From assembly GCA_045588485.1 (NCBI GenBank), contig JAZNEI010000090.1, forward strand, positions 1-21,133: a stretch of DNA of 21,133 bases. Direction: 5' to 3'. The stretch is from HGM04593 sp045588485 (GTDB lineage Bacteria > Bacteroidota > Bacteroidia > Bacteroidales > Bacteroidaceae). The notes under the pieces were generated by a model. It was not told the origin of the DNA and made no database searches. It worked only from the letters and a program-made list of their open reading frames with translations. Made by a program: the position numbers and the translations under genes. This document shows positions 1 through 8,883 of this stretch, piece by piece. Each line of letters opens with the position of its first letter. Position 1 is the stretch's first letter.

Positions 1-116
1 GCGAGGATGTTTGAGCGAAGCGAGTTCCGCAGCACCAAAAAAACATCGTAAGCATTTTACGTTAAGATTTTCGTGCGCAGAGCCTTTTGCCTACTTTTCG
101 TCGGCACGAAAAGTAG
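1..116 (+). repeat. Dispersed intergenic repeat, copy 1, with terminal hairpin
   Basis: Bases 1-101 are nearly identical (a few substitutions and one 1-base indel) to 21032-21133 at the other end of the window. The repeat ends in a perfect 11-bp hairpin, CTACTTTTCGT at 91-101 and ACGAAAAGTAG at 106-116, with loop CGGC. No T-run follows, so it is not an obvious terminator. The left end may extend beyond the window. No open frame in it looks like a gene. That such repeats are widespread in Bacteroidales is an impression I could not test. Confidence 0.85.
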
Positions 117-187
117 GAGAAAAATAACAATGAAAGGCTGAATTTAGCAAACAAGCCTAAATGAGAAACTTAAACTGTTTTTTTATT

Positions 188-219
188 ATTGCATAAGTTT
201 AAAGAAAAGTTTATTTTTG
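188..219 (+). promoter_or_regulatory. Bacteroidetes-type promoter for the CotH-family gene
   Basis: ATTG at 188-191 (one mismatch to the -33 box TTTG), a 20-nt spacer, and TATTTTTG at 212-219 (matches the -7 box TAnnTTTG), followed by CAG. The start codon lies 37 nt downstream, a normal leader length. Confidence 0.6.
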
Positions 220-256
220 CAGTAAACTACGTGTATTCGTAACAAAGTTTTCTGCT

Positions 257-3200
257 ATGCAAAAGTTACTTCTGTTTTCTGTACTGCTACTTATGCTTTC
301 ACACTCAGTCTCGAAAGCGCAAAACGATAGAATGACTCCACTAATTACAGACGTGTCACAACTCAGCAGCCCATTCAGTGATTATGCCGAAGGCACCGAC
401 ATTGGAGCGCTTATAGACAACAATACTGCCACATTCTGGCACTCCGACTATCATAACCATGTCGAAGGAGACTATCATTGGGTTGAGGTAGCTCTGAAGA
501 AACCGGTGAAAGGTGTTTTTAACTTGTATATGCACCGAAGAAACTGTGCAAACGACCATCCCGTAAAGATAGTTGTCAGCGGAAGTAGTGATGCTGTTAC
601 GTGGAGTGACATTTTCACTGCCGAGTTTCCGTATGAAGGTTTCACAGGTGTTACATCAGACTATTTTTCCATCACCGAGAGTGTCAGCTACCTAAGACTG
701 ACGGTTACAGACTGCAAAGGCAGTTCCTATGGATTCCGAAAATTTTGGCATGCAGCCGAAATACAGATTTTTTATATTAGTGAGCAATTTGAGTATAGTA
801 CCGATATATCGGGAGTAAAGATAAATGAGATTCAGGTGGCCAACATCGACCGTTTCATTGATAACTCTTATAACTATGGTGCTTGGATAGAACTATACAA
901 CACCTCAGACAGCTTGTGCTCCTTGAATAAGGCTCAAATAAGACATACCGATGCCGACGGAGTGGTCGAATCATTCAATTTGAGTGCCGGGCACGGAGCT
1001 ATAGCAGGAAAAGGCTTCGTCAGCTTGTGGTTCGACCACAACGGCAATGACGGCAAGTACGGTGGAAAGTCACACCTGCAAATACCATTTAAACTCGATG
1101 CCGAAGGCGGAACCATAGAACTGCTGAATAGCGAGGGTGAGGTGGTTGACGCTGTGGCGTATCCACCGGCTATCGCCCGATGTACTTATGCACGCAAGAG
1201 TGATGGCGGCGATGAATGGGGATGGACTGCTTATGTAACACCCGGCAGCAGCAATTCGGGAATTAGATTTGCCGAAGAGCGATTGTCGGCTCCTGTTGTA
1301 AGCAAGGATGGAACGCTCTTTACCAATAGCGTCAGTTTCAATGTAGAGATACCCGAGGGGGCAAGGTTAATATATACAACCGATGGTTCCACGCCTACCG
1401 CCTCAAATGGGAAAATATCCGACAAAGGACAATTCTATACCGACACCACGACAGTGTTCCGCTTTGTGTTGATGGCCGAGGATAAACTGCCGAGTCAAGT
1501 GATAACCCGTACATTCATCAAGGACGAGGAGGGGTTGGAGATTCCTGTGATGTGCATATCGACAGACCCCGATAACCTGTATGACGATGTGATAGGAGTC
1601 TATACGAAAGGTACCAACGGTGTTGCTGGAAACGGCCAAAGCAGCACCTGTAATTGGAATATGGATTGGGAACGTCCGGTGAATGTGGAATATTTCATTA
1701 AAAAAGAGGGTGTTTATCATGCAGTACTGAATCAAGAGGCCGATTTTGAGATTGCAGGCGGATACTCCAGAGCATACGGCGGTGGCAACGGTTGGGCTAT
1801 GAAGTCGTCATTCAGGCTTAAGGCCGGCAAAGTGTTCGAGGGCAATAACTCTTTCAACTACCCTATATTTGCCGATAGCAAGCCTTATAACAAATATAAG
1901 ACACTGCAGGTGCGTAACGGCGGCAACGACACATACGCACGCATCTATGATGCTGCAATACATCGCATATTCATCTCTTCGGGATTCTATCTCGACTGTC
2001 AGGCTTGGCAACCGTGTCACGTATTCTTTAATGGAGAGTATTTGGGTATGCTCAACATCCGTGAAAACAACAATAAGCATTATGGCGATAGTGGGTACGG
2101 TATAGATACCGACGAAGTAGACCAGTTCGAACTGAACGGTACGGTAGGCTATGAACAGAAAAGTGGTACTAAGGATGCTTTCTGGCAGTGGCTTATATTG
2201 AGCAAGCAGTTGGCTGTCGACCCCACAAACGAAGATATATGGCAAGAGATAAGCAATCTTGTTGATATTGACGAATACTGCAATTATATGGCAGCCGAGT
2301 GTTATATAGGTAGTAACGACTGGCTTACAAACTGTAATAATATCAAGGGCTTCCGAAGCAGAGTAGACAATGGTAAGTTCCATCTTGTGATGTTCGATGC
2401 CGATTCCTCTTTCGGTAACAGCAATATGATTTCTTCGGTCTATAATTTGCTTAGCAGATACGATGGACGCTACTCCGACAACGACGGCATAAGCTATTTG
2501 GCCGAGATATTCTTCAATATGTTGGAATACGAACCTTTCAGAAGACAGTTTATACACGCATTCTCCATAGTAGACGGTAGCGTTATGGAACCCGAACGAT
2601 GCAAGAGCATAATAGACGAGATGGTTGCATATACAAAGCCGGCGCTTGCGTTAGAAGGCAACGACCCCACCGCCTCGGCCGACAAGCTCTACAACAATAT
2701 TTCAAGCAGCTCGAAGCGTGCTGAAAGAATGAACAATATGAAGTCTTTTATGAATCTGACACAGGAGTTCAGAGTTGTTTTAGAGAGTAATATTCCCGAG
2801 GCGCGTCTTCTTGTAGATGGTCAGGAAATTCCTACACGAAAATTTGACGGCACATTATTTGGACCGGTAACAATAACAGCCAAGGCTCCTGCAGGCTATC
2901 GGTTCACGGGTTGGAGAGTTGTCTCTCAAAACGACAGCCAGCAAGAGATATTCCCGTTCGGAGACGAATGGAAATATTATGACAAAGGTTCTCTTGATGG
3001 TGTCAACTGGAAACATATTGCTTATGGCGATACTCCGTGGGGTACCGGCAATGCTCCGTTCGGATATGGAACAGTGGGCACAACTGCCTCTGCTGCCGAC
3101 TATAATACCACTTTGGACTACGGCAACGATGCAAATAACAAACGTCCCACCTATTACTTCCGCAAGAGGTTTACTCTCGCCGAAGCGCCTACGACCGATG

Positions 3201-5095
3201 AACAATATATCCTCTACTATTATCTCGATGATGGAGCAATATTCTATATTAACGGTACAGAAATAGGCAGCTACCACTGTAATAGTGGAAGTATGTATGA
3301 CGATTTCTCAACAGAATATGAGAGCAATGTCGCTGCCTATGGTACAATAAAGATACCGGTCGAACTCTTGCGCAAGGGTAGTAATATAGTTACAGTAGAG
3401 GTACACAATACAAGTTTCACGAGCAGTGACATATTCTTCGATGCTAAAATAGCAAAGCCTGTTTTTAATAGCACTTTTGTCGGCGGTAACGAAGAATTTA
3501 CGCTGGACGAGACAATGGAAGATGGCACGTACCGTATAATTGCTGTATATGAAAAACTCGATAGCCCGAAACAACTGCTCGAGAGTGGCGCTTCGCCCAT
3601 ACGCATCAACGAGGTGAGCGCTAAAGGTAGCATATACGTCAACGACCATTACAAGAGAAACGACTGGGTTGAATTGTATAATACCACCGACAGCGACATA
3701 GATGTCAGCGGTATGTATCTCAGCGACACACGCGGCAATCCTCAAAAATACATGATAAGTGCCGAAGGCAGTGCTGCAAGTACCATCGTTCCTGCCTACG
3801 GTCATCTTCTTATATGGTGTGATAAACTACAGCCTGTAAATCAACTGCACGCTCCGTTCAAGTTGGACAATGCCGACGGTGCCTGTGTTATATTGCAGTC
3901 ACAGGACGGAACATGGTGTGACGAGATGACATACCTTGCTCAAAACCGATGGCAGACCTACGGACGCTATCCCGATGGTGGAGAGTACTCATCATACCTT
4001 GGTAAACCAAGCATCGAAAAACCGAATATGATAATGTCATACGACTATGTAAACGATGGGGTAGGAGAATGGAGCGATTCGACAATCGCTATCACATTAG
4101 AACTGAAAGAGGGTTGGAACTGGACCTCTCACAATTTGAATACAACTATCCATAGAAGTCGTTACATAGGATATGCGCAGCACATAATGGGTGCTGATGA
4201 ATCGTATGTCAAGGATGAGAATTCTGTTTGGACAGGTAATATGTCAGGCATATCACCTGCAAAGGGATACAAGATAAAGATGTTGGAGAATGCAGAAATT
4301 ACACTAAGAGGTGAATTGTTTGATACCGCAGTGCCTGTTACACTGAAAAGAGGCTGGAATTGGATAGGATGTCCGTTATACAATGCCACTGCCATTGAGG
4401 AGGCGCTTAAGGATTACACCCCGACCGATGGCGATGCCATCATTGGAATAAACGCATTTGCAACCTATGAAGATGGAGAGTGGGCGGGTACTCTCGGCTC
4501 GCTCTCGCCCGGTCAAGCCTATCTTCTCAAATGTGGTACCACTCAAAGAATTCATTGGAACTCTCTATCAAGAGCAAGAGAGAAGTCGCGACGCTACTCG
4601 GTACCCGAACAGGATATTCCGTCGGGCTCTCCGTGGCAGGTCGATATGCACGCATATCCCTATGCAATAGGTGTTATTGCTGCAATAGATGGCGATGTGT
4701 CGGCAAACAACTGCACGGTGGCTGCTTTCTGCGACAATGAATGTCGAGGTGTTGCCGAGGTGGTTGACGGACTGCTTTATTTGAATATTTATGGTGAAGG
4801 AGGCGAAACTATACACTTCAGGTTTATTGACAATACTGGTGAGACAATAGAGTTTGAACAGACTGTTCTGTTCGCACCCGAGGCTATAATAGGCAGCCGC
4901 AAGTCGCCGCTGCTGCTCACTCACAAATACAGTTGTATAGAGACTTCTGCATTGTCCGATTCGCAAATAGTATCAACAGTATATTATACCCTCAGTGGTC
5001 GGCGCGTCGACTTTCCCACTTCGGGTATATTCATTAAAAAAACAATATACGAGAACGGATACACCGAAGTTAAAAAAATAAAGCTCTACAAATAA
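257..5095 (+). CDS. Secreted multidomain CotH kinase family protein with lamin-tail domains
   Basis: A 1612-residue exported protein; residues 1-22 form a signal peptide ending in SKAQ. Domains in order, as I read them: discoidin (F5/8 C)-like carbohydrate-binding fold about 30-178; lamin-tail domain about 184-325 (KINEIQ, WIELYN); chitobiase C-terminal-like domain about 343-425 (IYTTDGSTPT); CotH domain about 428-800, with VFFNGEYLGMLNIRE at 589-603 and FDADSSFG at 713-720, the acidic D-x-D motif used by spore-coat CotH protein kinases; a galactose-binding-like domain about 900-1075; a second lamin-tail domain from about 1114 (INEVSA, WVELYN); two repeats marked GWNWTS (about 1283) and GWNWIG (about 1365); a beta-rich domain; and a C-terminal module ending YTLSGRRVDFPTSGIF...KKIKLYK, like sorting or anchoring modules of Bacteroidetes exoproteins. 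Related proteins occur in gut Bacteroidales, usually without known substrate. The gene has its own promoter and seems monocistronic. Family assignment is firm; kinase activity is inference. Confidence 0.85.
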   Translation: MQKLLLFSVLLLMLSHSVSKAQNDRMTPLITDVSQLSSPFSDYAEGTDIGALIDNNTATFWHSDYHNHVEGDYHWVEVALKKPVKGVFNLYMHRRNCANDHPVKIVVSGSSDAVTWSDIFTAEFPYEGFTGVTSDYFSITESVSYLRLTVTDCKGSSYGFRKFWHAAEIQIFYISEQFEYSTDISGVKINEIQVANIDRFIDNSYNYGAWIELYNTSDSLCSLNKAQIRHTDADGVVESFNLSAGHGAIAGKGFVSLWFDHNGNDGKYGGKSHLQIPFKLDAEGGTIELLNSEGEVVDAVAYPPAIARCTYARKSDGGDEWGWTAYVTPGSSNSGIRFAEERLSAPVVSKDGTLFTNSVSFNVEIPEGARLIYTTDGSTPTASNGKISDKGQFYTDTTTVFRFVLMAEDKLPSQVITRTFIKDEEGLEIPVMCISTDPDNLYDDVIGVYTKGTNGVAGNGQSSTCNWNMDWERPVNVEYFIKKEGVYHAVLNQEADFEIAGGYSRAYGGGNGWAMKSSFRLKAGKVFEGNNSFNYPIFADSKPYNKYKTLQVRNGGNDTYARIYDAAIHRIFISSGFYLDCQAWQPCHVFFNGEYLGMLNIRENNNKHYGDSGYGIDTDEVDQFELNGTVGYEQKSGTKDAFWQWLILSKQLAVDPTNEDIWQEISNLVDIDEYCNYMAAECYIGSNDWLTNCNNIKGFRSRVDNGKFHLVMFDADSSFGNSNMISSVYNLLSRYDGRYSDNDGISYLAEIFFNMLEYEPFRRQFIHAFSIVDGSVMEPERCKSIIDEMVAYTKPALALEGNDPTASADKLYNNISSSSKRAERMNNMKSFMNLTQEFRVVLESNIPEARLLVDGQEIPTRKFDGTLFGPVTITAKAPAGYRFTGWRVVSQNDSQQEIFPFGDEWKYYDKGSLDGVNWKHIAYGDTPWGTGNAPFGYGTVGTTASAADYNTTLDYGNDANNKRPTYYFRKRFTLAEAPTTDEQYILYYYLDDGAIFYINGTEIGSYHCNSGSMYDDFSTEYESNVAAYGTIKIPVELLRKGSNIVTVEVHNTSFTSSDIFFDAKIAKPVFNSTFVGGNEEFTLDETMEDGTYRIIAVYEKLDSPKQLLESGASPIRINEVSAKGSIYVNDHYKRNDWVELYNTTDSDIDVSGMYLSDTRGNPQKYMISAEGSAASTIVPAYGHLLIWCDKLQPVNQLHAPFKLDNADGACVILQSQDGTWCDEMTYLAQNRWQTYGRYPDGGEYSSYLGKPSIEKPNMIMSYDYVNDGVGEWSDSTIAITLELKEGWNWTSHNLNTTIHRSRYIGYAQHIMGADESYVKDENSVWTGNMSGISPAKGYKIKMLENAEITLRGELFDTAVPVTLKRGWNWIGCPLYNATAIEEALKDYTPTDGDAIIGINAFATYEDGEWAGTLGSLSPGQAYLLKCGTTQRIHWNSLSRAREKSRRYSVPEQDIPSGSPWQVDMHAYPYAIGVIAAIDGDVSANNCTVAAFCDNECRGVAEVVDGLLYLNIYGEGGETIHFRFIDNTGETIEFEQTVLFAPEAIIGSRKSPLLLTHKYSCIETSALSDSQIVSTVYYTLSGRRVDFPTSGIFIKKTIYENGYTEVKKIKLYK

Positions 5096-5123
5096 AATTT
5101 TCGCTCTTTTACCGGAATACTTT

Positions 5124-5185
5124 GAAGCTGTTTAGATTTATAAAAATATCATTCATAAAGAGGCAATATAAATCTGAACAGCTTC
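5124..5185. repeat. 62-bp inverted-repeat element (short form)
   Basis: GAAGCTGTTTAGATTTATA at 5124-5142 pairs with TATAAATCTGAACAGCTTC at 5167-5185 (19 bp with one G-T pair). The arms match the termini of the larger elements at 13224-13414 and 20817-21003, but the central core of those is absent. Lying 29 bp after the CotH stop codon, it may also end or protect that transcript. Confidence 0.75.
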
Positions 5186-5232
5186 TATATTATGAAAGAA
5201 TTAATATCTTCCGGGCATTTAATCCCCTCAAA

Positions 5233-5264
5233 TTTGTTTTTTATTTTTTTTTTTACTTTTTTTG
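5233..5264 (+). promoter_or_regulatory. Weak candidate promoter of the sialic acid operon
   Basis: TTTG at 5233-5236, a 20-nt T-rich spacer, and TTTTTTTG at 5257-5264, which keeps the TTTG half of the -7 box but lacks the TA. It lies about 105 bp before nanA. The poor -7 box would fit a promoter needing activation, but that is inference. Confidence 0.3.
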
Positions 5265-5281
5265 CTATCATTTTACAGGAT

Positions 5282-5316
5282 GGTCATCGCGTATCGCATA
5301 AAAAGTGCGTGATGCC
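5282..5316 (+). promoter_or_regulatory. Stem-loop in the nanA leader, possible regulatory site
   Basis: CATCGCGTA at 5285-5293 can pair with TGCGTGATG at 5306-5314 (9 bp including two G-U pairs), extended by an outer GG/CC pair across a one-base bulge. It lies between the candidate promoter and the nanA start, where an operator or RNA-level control element would act. No regulator gene is in the window. Confidence 0.35.
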
Positions 5317-5368
5317 ATGTTTCTTGTGCCGAAAATGAAAAACTTTAAAAACTCTAAATAACAGAATT

Positions 5369-6286
5369 ATGGAAAAGATTATCGGTCTTATCAATGCGCC
5401 GTTCACACCTTTTTACGAGAATGGCGAAGTAAACTACGAGCCTATCCCTGCATACGCACAGATGTTGGCAAAGAATGGCCTTAAAGGTGTATTTATAAAC
5501 GGTTCGTCGGGCGAGGGTTATATGCTCACAGAGGAGGAGAGAATAAAACTCACCGAGGCTTGGGTAGCTGCTGCTCCTAAAGACTTCAAGATAATAGTTC
5601 ATGTTGGTAGCACCTGTGTAAAGTCGAGCCGTCGTATGGCCGAGCATGCTCAGAAACTTGGTGTGTTCGGTATCGGTGCAATGGCACCTCCTTTCCCCAA
5701 GGTGGGTCGTGTCGAGGAGCTTGTAAAATACTGCGAAGAGATTGCGTCGGCAGCGCCCGAACTTCCTTTCTATTTCTACCATATTCCTGCCTTTAATGGT
5801 GCTTTCTTGTCGATGGTAGAGTTCTTGCAGGCTGTTGATGGTCGTATCCCCAATTTTGCAGGTATCAAATACACCTTTGAAAGTATGTACGAGTACAACC
5901 AGTGCCGTCTCTATAAGAACGGTAAGTTCGATATGTTGCACGGACAGGACGAGACAATTCTTCCCTGCCTTGCAATGGGTGGCGCACAGGGTGGCATTGG
6001 CGGAACAACAAATTATAACGGATGCAACCTTGTGGGTATAATTGATGCTTGGAATGCCGGCGACCTTGAGAAAGCACGCGAATTGCAGAACTTCTCGCAA
6101 GAGGTAATCAATGTAATATGCCACTATCGCGGTAATATTGTAGGCGGTAAGAGAATTATGAAACTCATCGGCCTTGACCTTGGTAAGAACCGCACTCCCT
6201 TCCGTAATATGACCGACGAAGAAGAGGCTGCTATGCGCAAGGAACTCGAGGCTATCAACTTCTTCGAGCGTTGCAATAAATTCTAA
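5369..6286 (+). CDS. nanA: N-acetylneuraminate lyase
   Basis: A 305-residue class I aldolase of the DapA/NanA superfamily, predicted to split N-acetylneuraminate into N-acetylmannosamine and pyruvate in the cytoplasm. Visible hallmarks: the carboxylate-binding loop GSSGE at 45-49, the catalytic tyrosine Y137 in YFYHIPA, and the Schiff-base lysine K167 in GIKYT; E. coli NanA uses Y137 and K165. Length is normal for the family. The gene opens a four-gene operon of sialic acid genes, which favours NanA over dihydrodipicolinate synthase or other relatives; in B. fragilis the same role is filled by the lyase of nanLET. The ATG at 5369 follows an A-rich leader without a Shine-Dalgarno sequence, usual in this phylum. 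Confidence 0.93.
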   Translation: MEKIIGLINAPFTPFYENGEVNYEPIPAYAQMLAKNGLKGVFINGSSGEGYMLTEEERIKLTEAWVAAAPKDFKIIVHVGSTCVKSSRRMAEHAQKLGVFGIGAMAPPFPKVGRVEELVKYCEEIASAAPELPFYFYHIPAFNGAFLSMVEFLQAVDGRIPNFAGIKYTFESMYEYNQCRLYKNGKFDMLHGQDETILPCLAMGGAQGGIGGTTNYNGCNLVGIIDAWNAGDLEKARELQNFSQEVINVICHYRGNIVGGKRIMKLIGLDLGKNRTPFRNMTDEEEAAMRKELEAINFFERCNKF

Positions 6287-6322
6287 GACTATTTGCCATT
6301 ATGAGCAATAAGTATAAATAGT

Positions 6323-6361
6323 AGAATCTGAGCGCAGAGAGTATCGCTGCGCTCAGATTCT
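6323..6361 (+). promoter_or_regulatory. Perfect intercistronic hairpin between nanA and nanE
   Basis: AGAATCTGAGCGCAG at 6323-6337 pairs fully with CTGCGCTCAGATTCT at 6347-6361 around a 9-nt loop. Only TT and mixed bases follow, so it is a poor rho-independent terminator. In the 133-nt nanA-nanE gap it would more likely protect the upstream message from 3' decay, or partly attenuate, giving more lyase than downstream products (inference). Confidence 0.75.
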
Positions 6362-6419
6362 TATCTATGAAAAGCAACATAAAATAAAAACAGCTTCTTG
6401 AAAAAAATATTCGATAATT

Positions 6420-7601
6420 ATGGATTGGAAAAAATATCTTACCGATTGGGCCGATAAATATCGTGCCGACCTCACCGAGAATATTATGCCATTTTGGCTG
6501 AAGAATGGTCTCGACCGCGTAAACGGCGGTGTTTATACTTGTTTCGACCGCGATGGCTCGCTCATCGACACTACAAAGTCGGTGTGGTTTCAGGGGCGAT
6601 TCGCTTTCGTATGCAGTTTCGCTTATAACACTGTCGAGAAGAACCCCGAGTGGCTGGCAGCCGCAAAAAGCACGATAGATTTTATCGAGGCGCACTGTTT
6701 CGACACAGATGGCCGTATGTATTTCGAGGTAAAGGCCGACGGTACACCTCTGCGCAAGCGTCGTTACGTCTTTTCCGAGAGCTTTGCTGCCATTGCAATG
6801 GCCGAGTATGCAAAGGCATCGGGCGATGCAACATACGCACAGAAAGCGCTTAAGCTGTTCAAGGATATTCGTCACTTTGTGGCAACCCCCGGATATATGG
6901 AACCCAAGTATCTCGACTCTTTGCAGGCAAAGGGACACTCGTTGGTTATGATACTCATAAACACAGCTTCGCGCATCCGCGAGGTCATCAAAGACCCGGT
7001 GCTCGACCAACAGATTAATGAGTCGATAGCTTCGCTCAAGGATTTTATGAAGCCCGAGTTCGAGGCTCTTCTCGAGATGGTTGGTCCCAACGGCGAGTTT
7101 ATCGACACCTGCAACGGCCGTGTAATAAACCCGGGCCACTGCATCGAAACAGCTTGGTTCCTTCTCGAAGAGGCCAAGAATCGCGGTTGGGACAAGGAGC
7201 TTGCACAGCAGGCACTGACTATCCTCGATTGGTCGTGGGAGTGGGGCTGGGACAAGCAGTATGGTGGTATTATCAACTTCCGCGACTGTCGCAATCTGCC
7301 TCCTCAGGACTACTCTCAGGATATGAAATTCTGGTGGCCGCAGACCGAGGCTATCATTGCCACACTATATGCTTATGAGGCTACAGGCGATGATAAGTAT
7401 CTTATATGGCACAAGCAGATAAGCGAGTGGACATACGCACACTTCCCCGACACCGAGTTTGGCGAGTGGTACGGCTATCTGCATCGCGACGGAACAGTGG
7501 CTCAACCTGCAAAGGGTAACATCTTCAAAGGTCCGTTCCACATTCCCCGTATGCTTATAAAGAGCTACGACCTCTGCAACATATTAACCGATAAGAAATA
7601 A
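6420..7601 (+). CDS. nanE: N-acylglucosamine 2-epimerase (AGE-type)
   Basis: A 393-residue (alpha/alpha)6-barrel protein of the AGE/renin-binding-protein family, predicted to interconvert N-acetylmannosamine and N-acetylglucosamine. Two conserved histidines are in place: H240 in NPGHCIETAW and H374 in PFHIPRM, matching the catalytic pair H239 and H372 known from the Anabaena enzyme. Other family blocks are FQGRFAFVCSFAYN, KGHSLVMILIN and WWPQTEAIIA. It is unrelated to the ManNAc-6-phosphate epimerase that carries the name nanE in E. coli; the B. fragilis nanLET epimerase is of this AGE type and bypasses ManNAc kinase. It lies 133 nt after nanA and 16 nt before the transporter. Other sugar epimerases share the fold, but the operon makes ManNAc the likely substrate. 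Confidence 0.9.
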   Translation: MDWKKYLTDWADKYRADLTENIMPFWLKNGLDRVNGGVYTCFDRDGSLIDTTKSVWFQGRFAFVCSFAYNTVEKNPEWLAAAKSTIDFIEAHCFDTDGRMYFEVKADGTPLRKRRYVFSESFAAIAMAEYAKASGDATYAQKALKLFKDIRHFVATPGYMEPKYLDSLQAKGHSLVMILINTASRIREVIKDPVLDQQINESIASLKDFMKPEFEALLEMVGPNGEFIDTCNGRVINPGHCIETAWFLLEEAKNRGWDKELAQQALTILDWSWEWGWDKQYGGIINFRDCRNLPPQDYSQDMKFWWPQTEAIIATLYAYEATGDDKYLIWHKQISEWTYAHFPDTEFGEWYGYLHRDGTVAQPAKGNIFKGPFHIPRMLIKSYDLCNILTDKK

Positions 7602-7617
7602 TAATATACAGAATAAA

Positions 7618-8883
7618 ATGAGCAAAATTACAGAAAAGAAATGGTACCCGTGGTTGGTGGTTCTGCTACTCTCGGGTGTTGCCTTCCTTAACTATATGGA
7701 TAGGCAGATGCTTAGTACAATGCGCTTTGCAATGTCTGAGGATATTGTAGAGGTTGCCACAAGTTACACTGGTCCTTGGGGTTGGGGTGCGCTTATGGCT
7801 GCATTTATGTGGATTTATGGTCTTATGAGCCCTGTCTCGGGTGCCATTGCCGACCGATTGAACCGCAAGAACCTTATTGTCGGCAGTCTCTTTGTGTGGT
7901 CGGCAGTAACATTCCTCATGGGTTATGTCGATACATACACCGAACTATATATCCTGCGTGCTGTGATGGGATTCAGTGAGGCGCTTTATATCCCTGCTGC
8001 TCTCTCGCTTATTGCCGATATACACAGCGGAAAGACACGTTCGATGGCTATCGGTATACACATGACGGGACTCTATTTGGGACAGATTGCAGGCGGCTTT
8101 GGCTCAATCTTCTCGGGATTGCTTAACTGGCACACAGTGTTCCTTATTTGCGGTCTTGTGGGAATGATTTATTCGGTGGTGCTTATTCTCTTTATCAGTG
8201 ACCCCGGACGCGAGAAAAAGGCAAAGCAAGAGAATGTAGCAGACCCTGCACAGCCAAGCGTTATGAAAAGTATATTGCTTGTGCTCAGTAATATGGCATT
8301 CTGGGCAGTGCTGTTTGTTTTTACCACTCTCAGTATGCCGGGATGGGCTACAAAGAACTGGCTGCCCGAGCTTTTGGCCAACGTAATCAGCAACAGCTGG
8401 GGAATGGAGATTGGTAAGGCGATGGACTACGCAGGTCCTATTGCTGTAATAAGCCTCGCCGGTGCTTCGTTCATCGGTGCTATGATTGGAGGTCGTCTGT
8501 CGGATAAATGGGTACAAACAAATGTTCGCGGACGTGTATATACAAGCAGCATAGGTCTTGCTCTTATTGTTCCCTCGCTTGTGTTTATGGGCTTGGGCGA
8601 TAGTATGTTTGCCGTTATACTTGCAATTCTTTGCTTTGGTATCGGCTATGGCTTCTTCGACACAAATAACATGCCCATTCTGTGTCAGTTTATCCCCTCG
8701 CGCCAGCGTGCAACAGCATACGGCTTTATAAATATGTCGGGTGTGCTGGGTGGTGCCGCAATAACAACTGCGCTGGGTAGTCTGTCATTGGGTGAGGGAT
8801 TTGCTCTCCTTGGTGGTGTGACTGTGTTGTCACTGCTCATTCAGCTTATAGCACTGCGTCCTAAAACTGTAAATATGGAGTAA
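7618..8883 (+). CDS. nanT: MFS sialic acid transporter
   Basis: A 421-residue, mostly hydrophobic protein with about 12 transmembrane helices, of the major facilitator superfamily (anion:cation symporter-like). Signatures are NYMDRQ in helix 1 (D28, R29), the loop motif GAIADRLNRK at 75-84 between helices 2 and 3, and a glycine-rich fourth/fifth helix region. Predicted to carry N-acetylneuraminate across the inner membrane with protons or sodium, as NanT of nanLET does in B. fragilis. A soluble central loop at about residues 198-215 (PGREKKAKQENVADPAQPS) joins the two halves. Its stop codon overlaps the next start by one base (TAATG), showing tight translational coupling. The substrate is inferred from the operon; the family also carries sugar acids. 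Confidence 0.88.
   Translation: MSKITEKKWYPWLVVLLLSGVAFLNYMDRQMLSTMRFAMSEDIVEVATSYTGPWGWGALMAAFMWIYGLMSPVSGAIADRLNRKNLIVGSLFVWSAVTFLMGYVDTYTELYILRAVMGFSEALYIPAALSLIADIHSGKTRSMAIGIHMTGLYLGQIAGGFGSIFSGLLNWHTVFLICGLVGMIYSVVLILFISDPGREKKAKQENVADPAQPSVMKSILLVLSNMAFWAVLFVFTTLSMPGWATKNWLPELLANVISNSWGMEIGKAMDYAGPIAVISLAGASFIGAMIGGRLSDKWVQTNVRGRVYTSSIGLALIVPSLVFMGLGDSMFAVILAILCFGIGYGFFDTNNMPILCQFIPSRQRATAYGFINMSGVLGGAAITTALGSLSLGEGFALLGGVTVLSLLIQLIALRPKTVNME

Noticed and set aside
1808..2557. Long open frame on the minus strand inside the CotH gene
   Set aside because: It lies fully antisense to a well-supported secreted protein, has no recognisable domain or signal, and has no promoter; open only because of the codon use of the real gene.
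6388..6400. Solo end of the inverted-repeat element (AACAGCTTCTT) before nanE
   Set aside because: Only about 11 bases match and no partner arm is nearby; can be chance in AT-rich sequence.
5354..7139. Open frames of 256 and 294 codons on the minus strand opposite nanA and nanE
   Set aside because: Both are antisense to clear enzymes with catalytic residues in place; their translations are Cys/His/Arg-rich and low in normal domain patterns.
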